Positions 36,541 to 49,913 of a stretch of DNA of 64,000 bases are shown piece by piece. The stretch spans positions 744,001-808,000 of the forward strand of contig JASBNA010000010.1 in NCBI GenBank assembly GCA_038087015.1. The letters are read 5' to 3'. This DNA is from Cerrena zonata. Lineage: Eukaryota; Basidiomycota; Agaricomycetes; Polyporales; Cerrenaceae. The notes below the pieces were generated by a model. That model had not been told where the DNA came from. It worked only from the letters and a program-made list of their open reading frames with translations, and ran no database searches. Position numbers and translations under genes: made by a program. The number at the start of each line of letters is the position of its first letter. Position 1 is the stretch's first letter.

Positions 36541-39500
36541 GATGACAGTGACGTAACGCATTCCCTCAAGTTACGGTCTGCTCTGAGTCTCTCTCGACAT
36601 GTACGCCTTTCTCTTTTGCATCTCTAGCCTGCTTGGTCGCCTTGCTGGGAATGATCACCCTTCTCTATGTGGACCAACGACCAACATCTAGTATGAGCTC
36701 CTCCAGACTCATCCCAGACTAACTCAAATTACAATGCCCTCAGGCAGTGTTCCCAGTAACGGATATCCTCGCTACTCTAAAATGTGCCTCTCATACTGGT
36801 ACATCCCGCTGTCTCGTTTTATACTGTAGGATTAGCTGACTGACAGTGTGGACTCGAACGGCTTACGCAGTGCGTACCTTCTATCCTTTCATGGCTACTA
36901 GTACGACTCACGTATATCCCTCATACTTGTAGAGGGTTTATTTACCTTAGATTTACCATGAAACCATGCAGCCCTCAGCTTCTTCGTCTCAATTTCAGAC
37001 TCTATATACGCCGTCCTTAAACTCCGCCTGTGCGAGTCTAGGAGTCTGCTTTTCCATTCCCTCGCTCTCGGTCGGTCAACGTCGTTTTGGGACCCCCATA
37101 CCTATTCGCAGGCAGTCAACACCGCCAGAGACCGCATTCAAACCCATCCTACTCTGTAATCCTTGCTTGGCATCACACCTATTACCCGACCCATCTTCGT
37201 CTGTCTATAGGCAATGATGTATCCTTCTATCACTTTTCGATTCTTCATCCTCCTTGTGTCTACTTTCTTCTCAACAAGCTCAGTTCTCTCGGCCCTTGGA
37301 ATATGGACATCTTCGCCTCGATTCGAGGATTGAGGATAAGCGAACCTCTCTGTCTTCGCCCATCACATGGCGCTTTACGCATACCCATCTCAATGTTCAC
37401 TACTTCGAACTCCTCGCTGTCAATCCCGACGATAACCAGAACACCAAACCCGTCCACATGTCCCCCAAGCTGTTCGCCACGATTCCTTTCGGTACACTTC
37501 CTCTTATCCCCCGACGTTCTCCCTCTCGACAACCTGTACGTCTGTCGTACAAGACGAGGTCAAACACCCTTTTTTCTTTATCCGCGAAATATCGCATCCA
37601 ATCTTCTTCCCTTCCCAATGGACTCATCTCCCGCCCGGTTGGACCCCTCATTCGCATATACTGGAGATGTCTCACATCTACAGGGGAGTTTCGAACGAAG
37701 ATATCTACCTCACTAGCCTTTCCATCATTCCTTCTCTTGAGTTAATTCGATTCTCACTTCCTTCGGGTGAAATATGTCGATGACGTCTGCCTTCTTGTTC
37801 ATTCGGATAGGATTTATGATCCTGCTGACGACTACCCTCAAACACCCAATAATTCCCTATAACAGGCCTGCTATCAATCTTTATCAAGACGAATTATGCG
37901 ACTGTCTACCCCAAGAACTTAACTCATTACTCTCGTTGACAATATTCGTTTTGACGTGCCAGTATACAGCTGCATGCACACCTTCACAGCTCCATACATC
38001 GACGATGTCGGGGTCTCTCGAAGAGTCCGTCTGTCCCTGTTGTCAGATCGGCAGTCGATCACCTCGCTATCCAACTCGTCAGATACCGTTATTCACCAGT
38101 TTTCCTCCTCCAACACACTCGGACGGTTGACGAACCGGAATATAGGAAAGAGGTCGAGTGTCGTTTTGATTTCCTGCTACTACCACCAGTCGCTATTACT
38201 TGACGTCTATCCGTCTCTGTTCCCATTCCCATCCGTGTCACGGTGCACCTACAGGGTGCCTAGTAATACCTACCTCTCAACACCGAACCTTACGCTTTCC
38301 TCTCCATGGACTTCCTTTGCCTACCGTCATCTCGTATGACCCCTTAAAGCATCATAGGACGCCTCACTTGACTTCCCAACACATCTTTACGGACACTACG
38401 ACCTAATGCTTTAGCTGCTGGACCGTATTTACAATGTAGATATGCATGGCTATACGTCGATGGTGCGTACTCCTTTCTTCTTATATGGCTTACTCTGAGT
38501 ATTGATGGTTACAGACTCTGTCATGCTAGACCACATAATCCGATCTTGAAACTACGCTATAACCTCAAGGCTGCTACCATGTTCGGCTTACCCTCACTTC
38601 ATCGCTCTCCTTCGGACAAAAACGCTTGGTGGGCCTTCTTTGCATTTCCTCGACCTCATTCACTGTGAATTCTCTTCGTTTACCAGCTCTCTCTGCTCAA
38701 CATGCTTGTCTCCTCACACAAGGTCTCCCCGGCGGTGGTGAGGGATGTTTGCACCCCACGTCCTTGGTAGTACTGACCCACATTGTTTTTGTCCGATTTT
38801 CATGACGAAAGGTGACTGCAAGATATCAAACCATATCTTGTATTCCCCCCGCTGTAGTCCCGTATAGCTATCGTACAAGACGAGGCCGAGCATCCCTTTC
38901 GTCTATAATACCGATCGCAACCCCCACTAGCCCGACCGACATCTCACCACCTACTTCAATACCTCACGTCTATGTGTGAATTTCGGACATATGTTTCAAG
39001 CTTTCGATTACTTATCTCATCAGTTGTATTCCCTCAGCTCAAACCCCACCCCCTCAAGGAAGAATCGGTCTATGTCTCGTCCCAACAACAGTCCCCTTAC
39101 TCGTTTGGAGAGGTTCATTTGATCCCTCTGACGGCTGCCCTCGATCCCCTTCACTCAGGCCTAGAATAATGCTTTCACTCTATCATGGGACTGTCGGTCA
39201 TGAAAGCCTATTTCTTGAACCTCATTTACGATATTGCCCGTGACGTGCTAGTATGACACGCATGTATAGCTTTCCGAATCCATACGACATGACATACTGT
39301 CGATCTCTAATGTTAGCCTCTCAGTTCAACTTGCTCGTTGCGCCACCATCCGCTCATCATATCATACTGAAGCGGAAGGCAAGAGTGTTCAGCCCTCCAA
39401 TGGAATGCTATCATAAAATGAAACTTCTGTCAATAAATCAGTACCCTTCTGGGCCGTCGCTTTCATTGCTCTTGTCTTTGCGTTCCATGGATCCCAGGAT

Positions 39501-40430
39501 TATCTTCAACAATCTTGTGCCATCTATTTCTCGCCGAGTCTTGTAGGATCATCACGATCCGGATCCTATCTAACAGTTGAAGGGCAACGTCTTTGGACTT
39601 TCTTTACGTTTGACCGTTCACTTCACTCAAACTCCTAATCACCACACCAGGTATCGTAAAGTACCTCCTTTCACCATGACGAGCGATGTCTGTATCCTCT
39701 TTGACATTAATCATCTGAATCGTTGGTCTCATGAGCTCAAACACCTTTGTCAAGCCCTCTTTATGTGACACAGTAACAAGACATTCAATCGTCCTAGTCG
39801 TACTCATGGCTTTGATCATAACATTGTAATATCAATTACCTCTCGAGATCGATTTATTCAGTTCAAACTCAGTCCCTGGACAGGCCATCTCGATGATTCA
39901 CCAATCATGTGTCCCGAATGACGTCCAGTTCTAGCATGTACTAAAAGAGAGAACATTCCACCATTTTTAAGCAACTAGTTTCGTTAACGAATGTAAACGT
40001 TTCCTCGACGTTCACCGGTTTCGACATTCTGGATCTAAATCCGGCACTCAGCGGAGACATCTCGTCTTGAGATACTGTATTAGGATTTTTCAGACTATAT
40101 GCGCTCCCAGTTGTTTCTCCCTTCACAATGGACTGAGAGGGTCGAGATGAGATGCCCGAGGGAAAAAGGGACGTTTCATAGTGGGACTAAGCACTGGCAA
40201 CTTCTGCTACTATCGCTAGGAGTAATGAGAGTACCCGTCGAATTCGAATATCTTATACATCGGGTTAGTGTGTAGAGTTCGAGCTCTTGACACTAATGAT
40301 TTTACTCATTCATTCATTTATTTCTTTGTATGTATTATAAATTTGCGAGACTGAAGTCGAATACCCGAGTGTCCTACTTTCTAAGACGATAGACAATCTG
40401 AGTACTGCACATTTTACAAAAGCTATATCT
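36541..40430 (+). pseudogene. Decayed repeat X, copy 2 (with a second partial copy)
   Basis: Plus-strand similarity to other X copies: 37480-37745 parallels 28856-29130, and about 38555-38670 ('gaaactacgctata') parallels 51800-51900. A second partial X follows at about 38800-39900. Open frames of up to 209 codons (37087-37716) are not in the frame conserved elsewhere. Product unrecognised. Confidence 0.4.
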
Positions 40431-41949
40431 ATCTACTGCTCTAATTTTGTCACGGGAACGATAGTTACCCCTCTTGCCGACGCTAACATTCCATGTGTTA
40501 TTCTTTCGAAATCCTCCCTATCTCCAATTCTATGAGAAGTAGGGTTGGAGGTCTTAAGGAGCATCCTCAATGAATGGACGTTCGTCATGGCATAATAGGG
40601 TCGTATACATGTAAACAGTACCGATATAAAAGAAAGATTGTGATGAACGACCGAGAGCGGCGTTGTTGGTATCAACATTTCATTTCTTGTGTTATAAGAT
40701 CAGCTATATCTGAAAAGATGCGGAAGACGAGGTACATACCTTCTGACAACTGCAATCTGTATCGGAGCCATCGGGGTAAGAAAGCAACCACTCATCCGGG
40801 GGAGTCAAGAAGAAAACTGACCTATAAGAGACTTAAGTCCTAGCGGACGAAGGTCGCCATTTTCAAACGTGGGTGTGTCGAAGCGTCTAGCCTATGGTCG
40901 AGCTCCAATCGTGTCACCTCTGACATGCACGATATTGTTGGTCAAGTAGCTAATATCTGATCGTGAATTCGTAAATAACAATGATACATACGGGCATCGA
41001 TGTTTCCTACTGCCATAACCTCACCATGGCACTATAAATAATCTTCTCCGGATTAGAATAACGATCCGGTTCCGGTTTTGCTCGGTATGTCACTACAATC
41101 AAAGGCTTGAACATGAGATACGACTACGCTCCCATTGTCGACAAGCCAGAGTGACGGCTGATACTAGTAGATGTTTGCTGCCTCGTCAGAGAATGCCCCA
41201 GTTGTCGATGTTGATGGCAACAGCGGGTCCATCGTACGCCGGAAGTATGGTCTTTGGAAAGCTTGATAACGTCGATGATAGTGACCTGTACATGCAGAGT
41301 GGAGGTTGCAGACACATTAAGGACACCTTTGATGCCCTTTTGACAAGAGGAGTAGACTGACGAAAGCTCCAACGTAACTGAGTCGCACCTCTTGTCGGAG
41401 ACTTGGGATAGCTAGTAACCAGGGTGCCTCTAGAAGCTTCCGGGAAAGAAAGGTTAAACAACAAAGTAAACGATCGCAGAGTGGGACAGTTTGGGTCGCT
41501 GCTCAACACGGAGTCAGAGCAATCGCCTCGTAACAAAGATGCTCCCTACATTGTGATGTTAGAAAAGTACCAGGTATACGAGGAGGCGTGCTTACGAGTA
41601 GGACGACCATTCCCATGTCGTCACTCGGAACTGAACCCCAACCTTCTCAAAAACGAGCAACAGACTCTAGTATACCCTCCCGGGATACACGGAGGTGGTT
41701 TAATTCATCTGAAGTCTTCCTGTTATTCAGAAGCGAGGGTAGATGGAACAAGATGCGAGCAAGAGAAGAAGTCTCTGCAACGTGTGTGGGGAAGAAAGAA
41801 AGGTTCCGAGTCGACCACTAATGCATGAGACGATTGTTGATTCATGGAACTGATCCTGTAGAGGGGATAACTAGGTACGAGAGGAATCACGGAATGGACC
41901 TGTTGATAGGCAGCATGAACAGAAAGCATGAAGAGACCTTCAAGAACAA
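40431..41949 (-). pseudogene. Decayed LHS1-like copy R2
   Basis: On the minus strand: YDGPAVAINIDNWGILSDEA at about 41160-41240 (LHS1 HDGSAVAINYAMTRTFTDKP). Then TTGACCAACAATATCGTGCA near 40940 (LHS1 exon 3 CTGACAAACGATATCGACTA), and an exon 4 to 5 region at about 40650-40770. Stops and shifts are present. This is the relic with the clearest ATPase-domain match. Confidence 0.7.
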
Positions 41950-42001
41950 TGAGCGCCTGAGGCAATATCCAATCAGAGTGCGTCGATCAGCTCAAGTGCT
42001 C
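41950..42001. promoter_or_regulatory. CCAAT block, copy 3
   Basis: It contains ATATCCAATCAGAGTGCGTC then GATCAGCTCAAGTGCT, between R2 (-) and X copy 3 (+). Confidence 0.5.
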
Positions 42002-44450
42002 AAAAGTCGTCTCTGTTTGGGTGCGACGGCATCGACACAACCATTTTCTCAACTGTCACAGGACTCACGATGGTCTACTCTGACTCTTTCTGGACCTGTA
42101 CCTATCTCTTCGCTACTTCTATACACCTCTCGATCGCCTAGCTCAAGAGCATCACCTTTTCCTCCGCGGGTCGACAGCTTCTGAGGCCTCCACTCGGAAG
42201 TTTATCCGACTTTTCTGCAGCCTGCATGCGATCCCGGCTTCTTATGCTCAACTACAGCCTCTACCCAGATCGTTTATTCTGCAGTAGATTGGTACCTACC
42301 GTTATCCGTTCGATGTCGCCAGGATTAGTCGAGATATCAGACTTAGGGTTGAACACGAACGGCTGAGCTTACCTACCACTGTGCGTATTCTCATATCATT
42401 TTATAGCTGGCATAGCTCAAAGCCATCCTTCACACGTTTATATGGCTTCATTTCTCTATGTTCACTTCGATTGACCATGAAGCTATGCCGAGGGACCACA
42501 AACTCGTCATCTCAGCTACAAATTCAATATGCACCTTCGCCCTCTACAAGTCTATGACGTCTCCCTTTTCCGGCTCTCGATAGAGGTCACTCGTCGTCGT
42601 TTTGGTCTCCTGCCATGGTTAACCTTCGTACCAGGACCAAGTTCGGACGCATATACTTCTATGCCTTCCCCTGGCATCGCACCCATTATCCATCCCATCC
42701 TCATCCTCAAATGAGACATCAATCTTTCTCTCGAAAGTCATCGTTTTCGTCTCGACGCCTTTCCTCAACGTAGCAATATCTTCCACTCCCTTCAATCTGC
42801 GCGTCTTCGCCTCATTAGAAGATCAAGGACAAACGATACTCATGTACCATGTACTGGGATCGCACCTTCATGGCACCATCCATATCTCTGTCGAATACTA
42901 CACTCGTGATTCTGGCGACATGCCGGTACGTTTATAGACGCACCCAAAGCTCTCCCTGTCTTACAGCATCATTATTTCAATACCGTGTAACCCCACGTTC
43001 CCCTTCTCGACCACGTCTATGAACTGTCCTACACGACGAACTCAAGCACCCTTTTTGCTTGAAATACTACCTCCGACCTTCCTCACCGCCCAGTAGTAAG
43101 TACGCTCGCTTCTGATCTCCCCCATCGTCTACGCTCAGTGCATCGCCTCTGTCACTCTCGGATGTCTTCGTCCTGTCTGTTGCTTACTCAAATTGATTCT
43201 CATTTTCTCGACGTAGACTCCGCCGATGGCTCCCCCAAATGTTCGCCTTCTTGATCATTCAAAGAAGGCTCACTCCATCGCTCGGACACTCAACGCTCCC
43301 CTCATCCTAGCCTAGAACGGATCCCATGTGTCAATATCCATTGCTTCGGGCTTCTCGTCCTTGACCCTGACGATAACCAGAGCACTGAACCAACTCACAA
43401 ATCCCCCAAGTTTTATGATGCCATCCTTTTTGGTACCATCTCCCCAATGTCTCCTTCTCAACCGCATGTACACCGGGCGTATAATGCGAGGCCGAGCACC
43501 CTTTTCCCTCGAAATAACTCTCCGAAATTTCTTCTCACCCTAGTGCGCTTATCCCCTACACTCGAGATGTCTCGCATCCACGAGGAAATTTCGAATACAG
43601 ACATCAACCTCTCAGAGTTCAACACCATTCCTTCTGTCCATTCGATTCGATTCTCGACTGAAATCTCTCAATAACACCCGAATTCTAACTCGTTCGAAGG
43701 GAGTTTATAAAACCCGTCTAACAACTGCTCAAGTTTATCCAGACCTGGAAGAGTGTCGTCATCGTGCGATACAATTTCGAGAGTTTTCCTCTCTAATCTC
43801 ATCTATGAGATCATACTGTGGCGTGCTAGTATCTAGCTGCACGCCTACTTTCGCGGCTCTATCTGTCAGCGATGTCGAGGCCTCTCGAAGAGTATGTCCT
43901 TTTTGCCCAACTGTCAGTCGACCGCCATACTACCCAACTCTCCAGACCACCGTCGTGAGCCATTCACCTCTATCAATACATCCGAACGGTTGATGAGCTG
44001 AAAGATGAGAATGGGTGATTACTCGAGGTGTTGTGGGACGCCCCGCCTGACCTTTCGATATACCTCTTCTGGGTACCACGACTCAAGCCTTTATCCACCG
44101 GATTTGATGTAAATTTGCATGAATATGTCAACGTTTGAGCCCTGGGTACTCTTTTCTTCTCACATCGCTCAAACCGAGGACTCATGATTGCAGATTCTGT
44201 CGCGTTAGAGCGCATAATCTCCTTTCCGGCCGATCTTGAAAATATGTTATAATACTCTAAGCTTCTATTTGTTCCTAAGGAATGTGTCCACGTCGGTCGA
44301 TTCCCATTCATGACGTGGTACACCTTCAGGATTCTGGCATGATCAGGCGTTGTAGCTACCTATGTAGTTACTACTTTTTTACGAGTATTATGCTCGCTGA
44401 CATGTCACAGAACAACTTAAGCATGACCCACAAATTCAGTCTCTTACCGG
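42002..44450 (+). pseudogene. Decayed repeat X, copy 3
   Basis: It has the X features in order, including an ATGGTCTACTCTGAC start-like site near 42068 (compare ATGGTCTACTATCC near 50009) and a stretch at 43430-43680 parallel to 28860-29130. No long frame survives. Confidence 0.4.
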
Positions 44451-46003
44451 AATGATGACTCAGAAGTGGTATTTATACTTGTAGCTTGAACAAAAAAGCG
44501 GCGAACCTGTACGTACCCTTGCATCATTTCACGTCTAGTACTGTTCACATTATTCTTCTATATGTGTTGAAGGATACCATTTCCTACATCCGCTTAAATT
44601 ACTCATGACCCAATGTCATAGCTCCCCAAATCCGTGCTGGTTATGGATCTTATATATACCTTCTGTCGTCACAACCTCTATAAATCCTCATGGACATTGG
44701 CGATCCCCAATTTCAATTCCTCCACAGCGCTCCTTGATCCCGAAGTTTCAAGTATATACAACCCTCTGGATTGCTTGTTCAAGCATAGCCATTTGTGAAT
44801 GGAGATTTCGTCTCCGTAATAATTTCCGCTATCCGGGTTTTTCTTTTCCGTGCATCACGTCTAACTTGGAGACCCGTGTTCATTCCGCCTTTTGTATTCA
44901 GCTCCTTTGACTCTCGTTCAACACCGAATACCTCCTACCTATTACAGTTTCCAAATAGCTGGAAGATGGATGAGGAAGCCTTTCACCCCGCTGACACGCC
45001 GACAACAGCGTCACAGGAAATGTTACTGGTTCTTCCGTCAAGGCACATTGTGAAAAACTAGTGATATTCATGACTTGAACACGTACCTCTTATGTACCAC
45101 GGCGGATGTTCTGTGACTTCTGAACATATATATAATGTTTTATCGACTTTCTTCCACAGAATCTAGACTTAAATAACACTCGCTTTGTTGCTGTCGATCA
45201 TGATACTTAGTCGGAACCCGATGGCTATGTGCTCTGTGCCCTGCACCCTTTCGCAGATAGATACGCAAGCAATGCCAGCTACCATATGACCGGACTCTTT
45301 GCGCTCGCGATCGGTATTGGTCATCAAGATCTTCGCCCTTACCGGTAACTATAAACTCCGACTTGCTCGATGATCAACAATGTTCAGGGTTCTATTACTA
45401 TGTCAATGGACTCGTTTTACTACTGCGACAACGCCGGGTTATGTTCACAGGCTGCTATTCTTGCGGCGATTGATCTCAATTCCGATGTGGATCGATTTGC
45501 TTCAACATGATGTCGAAATACGGTTGCAACAAAAGTATTACTGTTGACCTGCGATAGTGTCGGAGGAGACTTAAACATACAATCATTAGTAAAGGGTTCG
45601 TGAAAAAGAGGATTTATTGATTGAGACCCTGAGTGATGAGCCTGGCCTGTTACTCAAATGTATCACCGATGTGCTGAGGAATGACGTAGTAGACATTGAT
45701 CGGTACGTGCCTTGGATCTGAGAGGTATCTCCGACTGTAGTCAGGTCTATACACTATTAGCATTCCATCTTCCTTCGCGATCCCAGGCCACTTAGGCGGC
45801 GAGACCAAAGCGCTTGCTGCTCGAGATCTCGGAGCTCTGGATGTTGCGCATGGTCTATCTTAGTATCCGGACCTGCTGCACCCGATCCCGACTCATTGCA
45901 ATTGCAAAGCTTTTTTGTGCTTACTGCATGCTGAAGTTTTAGACTTCAATTACTCTTAGGACTGCCTCACATATGGTATGATTTGGCAGGTAGATAGTTC
46001 ACT
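44451..46003. other. Spacer with faint repeat similarity
   Basis: A part at about 45320-45420 resembles about 52390-52510 ('actataaactc', 'ttgctcgatg'). No gene is supported. It leads into the promoter of DUF6533 copy 4. Confidence 0.35.
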
Positions 46004-46009
46004 TATATA
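46004..46009 (+). promoter_or_regulatory. TATA box of DUF6533 copy 4
   Basis: TATATA, 82 bases before the ATG at 46091, followed by a pyrimidine-rich leader. Confidence 0.45.
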
Positions 46010-46090
46010 CACCTCTTTGCCTTCACCATACTTTCCATCCTCACACTCTGCCTATACTAATTGCATTGTATCTACTTGTCCTTGCCACAA

Positions 46091-47916
46091 TGTCTGATCA
46101 GCTAGGTTTCACCCCTGAGGAGACTATTGTTCAAATGTATGTGGCTATAGTTCATTGGTACAGCTCTGCCTAACATATGTTTTCTAGCTCTCAAGCTCAT
46201 TTTGCAAATTATGTTCTTACTGCTTCACTGAGTAATTAGCATGACAGCATGTATATTGGCAATCTAACATTGTGCTTAGCTCTTGCTGTATATGATACAA
46301 TCCTATCTTTCCCAAAGGAAGTCAGATGTATTTGGCAAAGGGGATATGGCATAGGGCCAATCTTATACCTGTTTATCAGATATTGCACTATTCTTGATAT
46401 GATTTTGCAGTTGCTTGAAGGAATTCCACCTAACACAACAGTATTTGTAAGTGATCTGTCAGATATTGATATATATCACTAAACCAAATTGCTAGGGGTG
46501 AATATATTATATTTATCACAGATGTAATACTTCTAACAGTTCAATAAGTTGCAAGGTGTTATTTTTTGCAACCAATATTGTAGATCTCTGCTGCTCTCTT
46601 TCATATGCAGGCAGGTCATTAGAACATCTACAATAAAATTAGCTGACTTTATAATATTATTATAGCATTTGCCTGTGTGCGCATCTGGAGCATCAGCCAG
46701 CATGCATGGATTCCCACTATTGTGGTATTTATTTTGAGTATGTTTGAGCCTGTTATCAATATTGTAAGTAGTAATTCTCACTTGATACCAACTCAAACTA
46801 ATATTATCAACAGTACAGCAATATCCCAAACTTTGTGGGATCATATCTATTTGTGTCATCAGGTCCATTAAAAGGTTGCTGGTTTATGACAGACATTATT
46901 CAGTATAAATAGTAAGTACACCAGTCTATAAAGAAATACCAATATTCACAACTGAAGTAGCTGTAGGACACCAATGTTTCTTCTATGATATATGTTGATC
47001 AGTTATTGCTATAGTGGGTGTAATTACTAGAGCCATCTCTGTAACTACAGATGCTGTAGTGCTCAGTCTGACCTTGAGAAAGACCATCTATATTTTTAGG
47101 GAAGATGCAGAGGTCAGAGCCAATAACAAGCTTACTACTACACTTGCATATGTTGGTAAGGTTGTTCATTATTTATGTTTTCATTATTAATCAATGACAT
47201 CTCTATTCATAGGCTCTGTTCAATTTAGGTGAGCTAGATATTTTCTCTATAAACATCATACTAAATAATTCCAGTATACTCCTTCTTCTTAATATCTTTG
47301 CAGTGCTTCTTGATGTTTTGGCTGTTGCAAGTGCTAACAGTGTAAGAAATCAAATAATTTTAATTGATGTTGATTTTATTCAAATTTGTCTTTGTAGGAT
47401 GCTACAAATGCTTCAATTTTTATTTACATCCAACAAATGTGAGTATCTTTGTTCCCTCTCTAGCATCCTCTCTAAAAATATAGTTTACAGCCTTAACTCT
47501 ATCATTCTTTCACACTTAATCCTTGACCTCCGCTCTATCTATCATATAACCAACAAGCCCTCACAGGATAGCTTAAAGCAGTCAACTCTGCATTTTGCCT
47601 CAGCTATAGAGGGGAACATGGGAGCCACTTTGAGCTCCCTCTTTGGTAGTAGCAGTGAGGAGGATGAAGTAGACAGAGAGGCTATCCAGTACTCTAGATA
47701 CCCATTCTCTGCTGGATTAGCTGATATAATGAAAGTCAATGTATCTGAGAGTTCAGGGAATGATCCAGAAGCTGGGTGAGCATTGTCATCACTATTTACT
47801 CAAATAATCACTCACAGTGAAGTCCACCTAGTGCCAGTCATGATACTAGACCTTCTAATGCTAGCACTTGTCCAATTAGAAGGGTTGAGGATATTGAGTT
47901 ACAGATGATTGTCTAG
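46091..47916 (+). CDS. DUF6533-family multipass membrane protein, copy 4 (14 exons)
   Basis: Exons: 46091-46137, 46188-46231, 46280-46446, 46496-46497, 46549-46610, 46666-46763, 46814-46911, 46961-46962, 47015-47155, 47213-47228, 47275-47341, 47398-47438, 47491-47775, 47823-47916. The sum is 1164 nt, 387 aa. It begins MSDQLGFTPEETI and has LTLAVYDTILSFPKEVRCIW, VITRAISVTTDAVVLSLTLR and ILLLLNIFAVLLDVLAVASA. A TAG at 46240 looks like a nonsense codon but lies inside intron 2. The 2-nt exons are GG and CT. The intron after exon 5 starts with GC (CAG/GCAGGT). Function unknown. Confidence 0.8.
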
Positions 47917-48430
47917 ATATGTAGATATAGAATCAATTTCTGCATTTCATTTTGTGCAATTTCATACAGTTCTTTATGTTCTATTGAGCACTGTTCTCCT
48001 GGATGAGATCAATTAAAACACATGAAGAACATTATACTCTTCAAGTGCAGACTGCATACAAATCACTAGCAATGCAAAAAGATGTCTTGCAATAGAACAA
48101 TCACCGCTCAGCATCAATCTCATTATTTTTGCATAAATACAAAATAAAATACAGGAAGGATGATGCTATCCTTCATTTCAGTCAGGTTTAGCGACATGTC
48201 AGGACGACATCCTTTGAATCAGCTACCAAAACAATGCTCCAGTGCTTGCACATGTTTGACTTCAAATTGCAAAGAATTGCAAAGAGCTAAGGCAGGTTCT
48301 CTCCGCTTTCGACTCGAAAGTTAAAGTACTCGGACATTAAAAGGGGCAATCTTGAGGAAGTAAACATTTAATCTGGACTGGATAGTTCAGAGGTCCTAAA
48401 ATAGGACAATGTGAGCAATAGAATATGACT
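47917..48430. other. AT-rich 3' flank, no gene seen
   Basis: Downstream of DUF6533 copy 4; nothing recognised. Confidence 0.4.
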
Positions 48431-49862
48431 TAACTAACCGAACACGACGACATTTCTCACATTTCTCAACTTGTCATATATGAACAAAGCGAACGAGTTA
48501 CATACCTTCCAACAGCAGTGGTCCTGACAGCTTGGATCGTTAGGGTTATTGAATGTTTTCCATAAGGGAAGAGGTAAGTTTCGACTGGTGTATGTCGTAA
48601 TTAGATGGACCCTGGTCGCGTCGTTGTTAAAAACTAGCTTGACGAGATTTCTCGTAGTCGTCTGAGCTAGGATCATGTCATCTTAAATTTGCAGTCGATC
48701 TCGTTGCTAACGCCACCTAGTCTTATGAGCATATAAATGTGAATTTGCGAACACACACCGGTATCAGCGACTGACCTTTTATATCATGGATCACCTTCAC
48801 TCACGAGTCCTATTTCTCTAAACTCATTCAAGACTCTTCTTTGAGTCCGTAGCAGGTACGTTCGAGATCCTAGTAATCGACGGTTCGGTTCGTTTCCGTC
48901 GACGTTCGATCGTGAGTCCAGTAGCTTGGAGGAGCTCCCAATGCTGTTCTCGGCATTAGGAGACAACAGAGCGACAACGCTGCACTAGGAAATATCATCG
49001 GCCACGGAGTAGTTAATCGTAATGGTAGGATCATCGTCCCAACATATGACAGTCGATTCCTATCGATCATGGTAGAGAGCCCTACGAGACACTCAAAGCA
49101 GATGGATCCGAGGTTTTCAAGGTCGTTTTCCTATCCGTTGGAACGTTTAGCATTGACAGTGCTTGGAAAGGTCTCGACAAGAGAGTGTCAGAGATTGAAG
49201 CATCGAATAATGCTGTAGACAAGTTGTATTGAGTACTGTATCCATAGCGAGAGGACTATCGTGGATGAGATATCCATCCTATATTGTAATGTCAGAAATG
49301 CACCAAGCAGACGAACAGGCGTACTTGCAAGATTCAATGCGATGTCCATCACTGTCTAATCACCTCAAAAGAAGACTCGTATTTGAAGAGAATTCTTGAT
49401 ACAGTATTAGCACAAAGATAATCAGTTTTAATGAACGGACCTTCACATTTTCGCTAGCATGTCTCGAGCGTAGAAGTCTTGTCAGACTCGGAAGGAAACG
49501 ATCTCTCGAGCCCTCCGGGGCAAGGCACTCCTTGTCCGTTAGCCACAAAAGCAATGAAAGAACACCTGAACTGTATAAAGTCTAGTCGACATCAGCAGGA
49601 GAAGAATCGCAGTTTGCTCAAGCGTTATCAGGAATAGTACAGGCTGGACGTACGATTGCTTGTGGAGACGATCGTGGTGTGAAACAATGATTGTTTCGAG
49701 AAGTAGACTAGAACACTGTGAAGAATACGATCAGGTACAGAGCTTAGTAGGGATCTATTTCAGAGAACTACTGGGGCAACCATCGTCTGGTCTTAAGAGC
49801 AAACAGACTTCACAAAGAAGAGGCTGAGAAGAATGTTCAATAAACACCGCGGGCCAGCAGCC
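48431..49862 (-). pseudogene. Decayed LHS1-like copy R3
   Basis: On the minus strand GATCCAAGCTGTCAGGACCA, followed by CTGCTGTTGGAAGGTATG (about 48500-48540), matches the end of LHS1 exon 4 and its donor. A degraded exon 5 follows (AAATGTCGTCGTGTTCGGTT, about 48440). The upstream part is less clear, and a leader precedes the CCAAT block. Confidence 0.55.
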
Positions 49863-49913
49863 AGAGCCTTGCCCGGTATCCAATCAGAATACGTCGATCA
49901 ATTTCGGGCGCTT
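49863..49913. promoter_or_regulatory. CCAAT block, copy 4
   Basis: It contains GTATCCAATCAGAATACGTC then GATCAATTTCGGGCGCTTGA, between R3 (-) and X copy 4 (+). Confidence 0.5.

Noticed and set aside
37087..37716. 209-codon frame in X copy 2
   Set aside because: The frame differs from that conserved in X copies 1 and 5 (WSITSNL / ARDVLRLR), so it is a chance opening in a relic.
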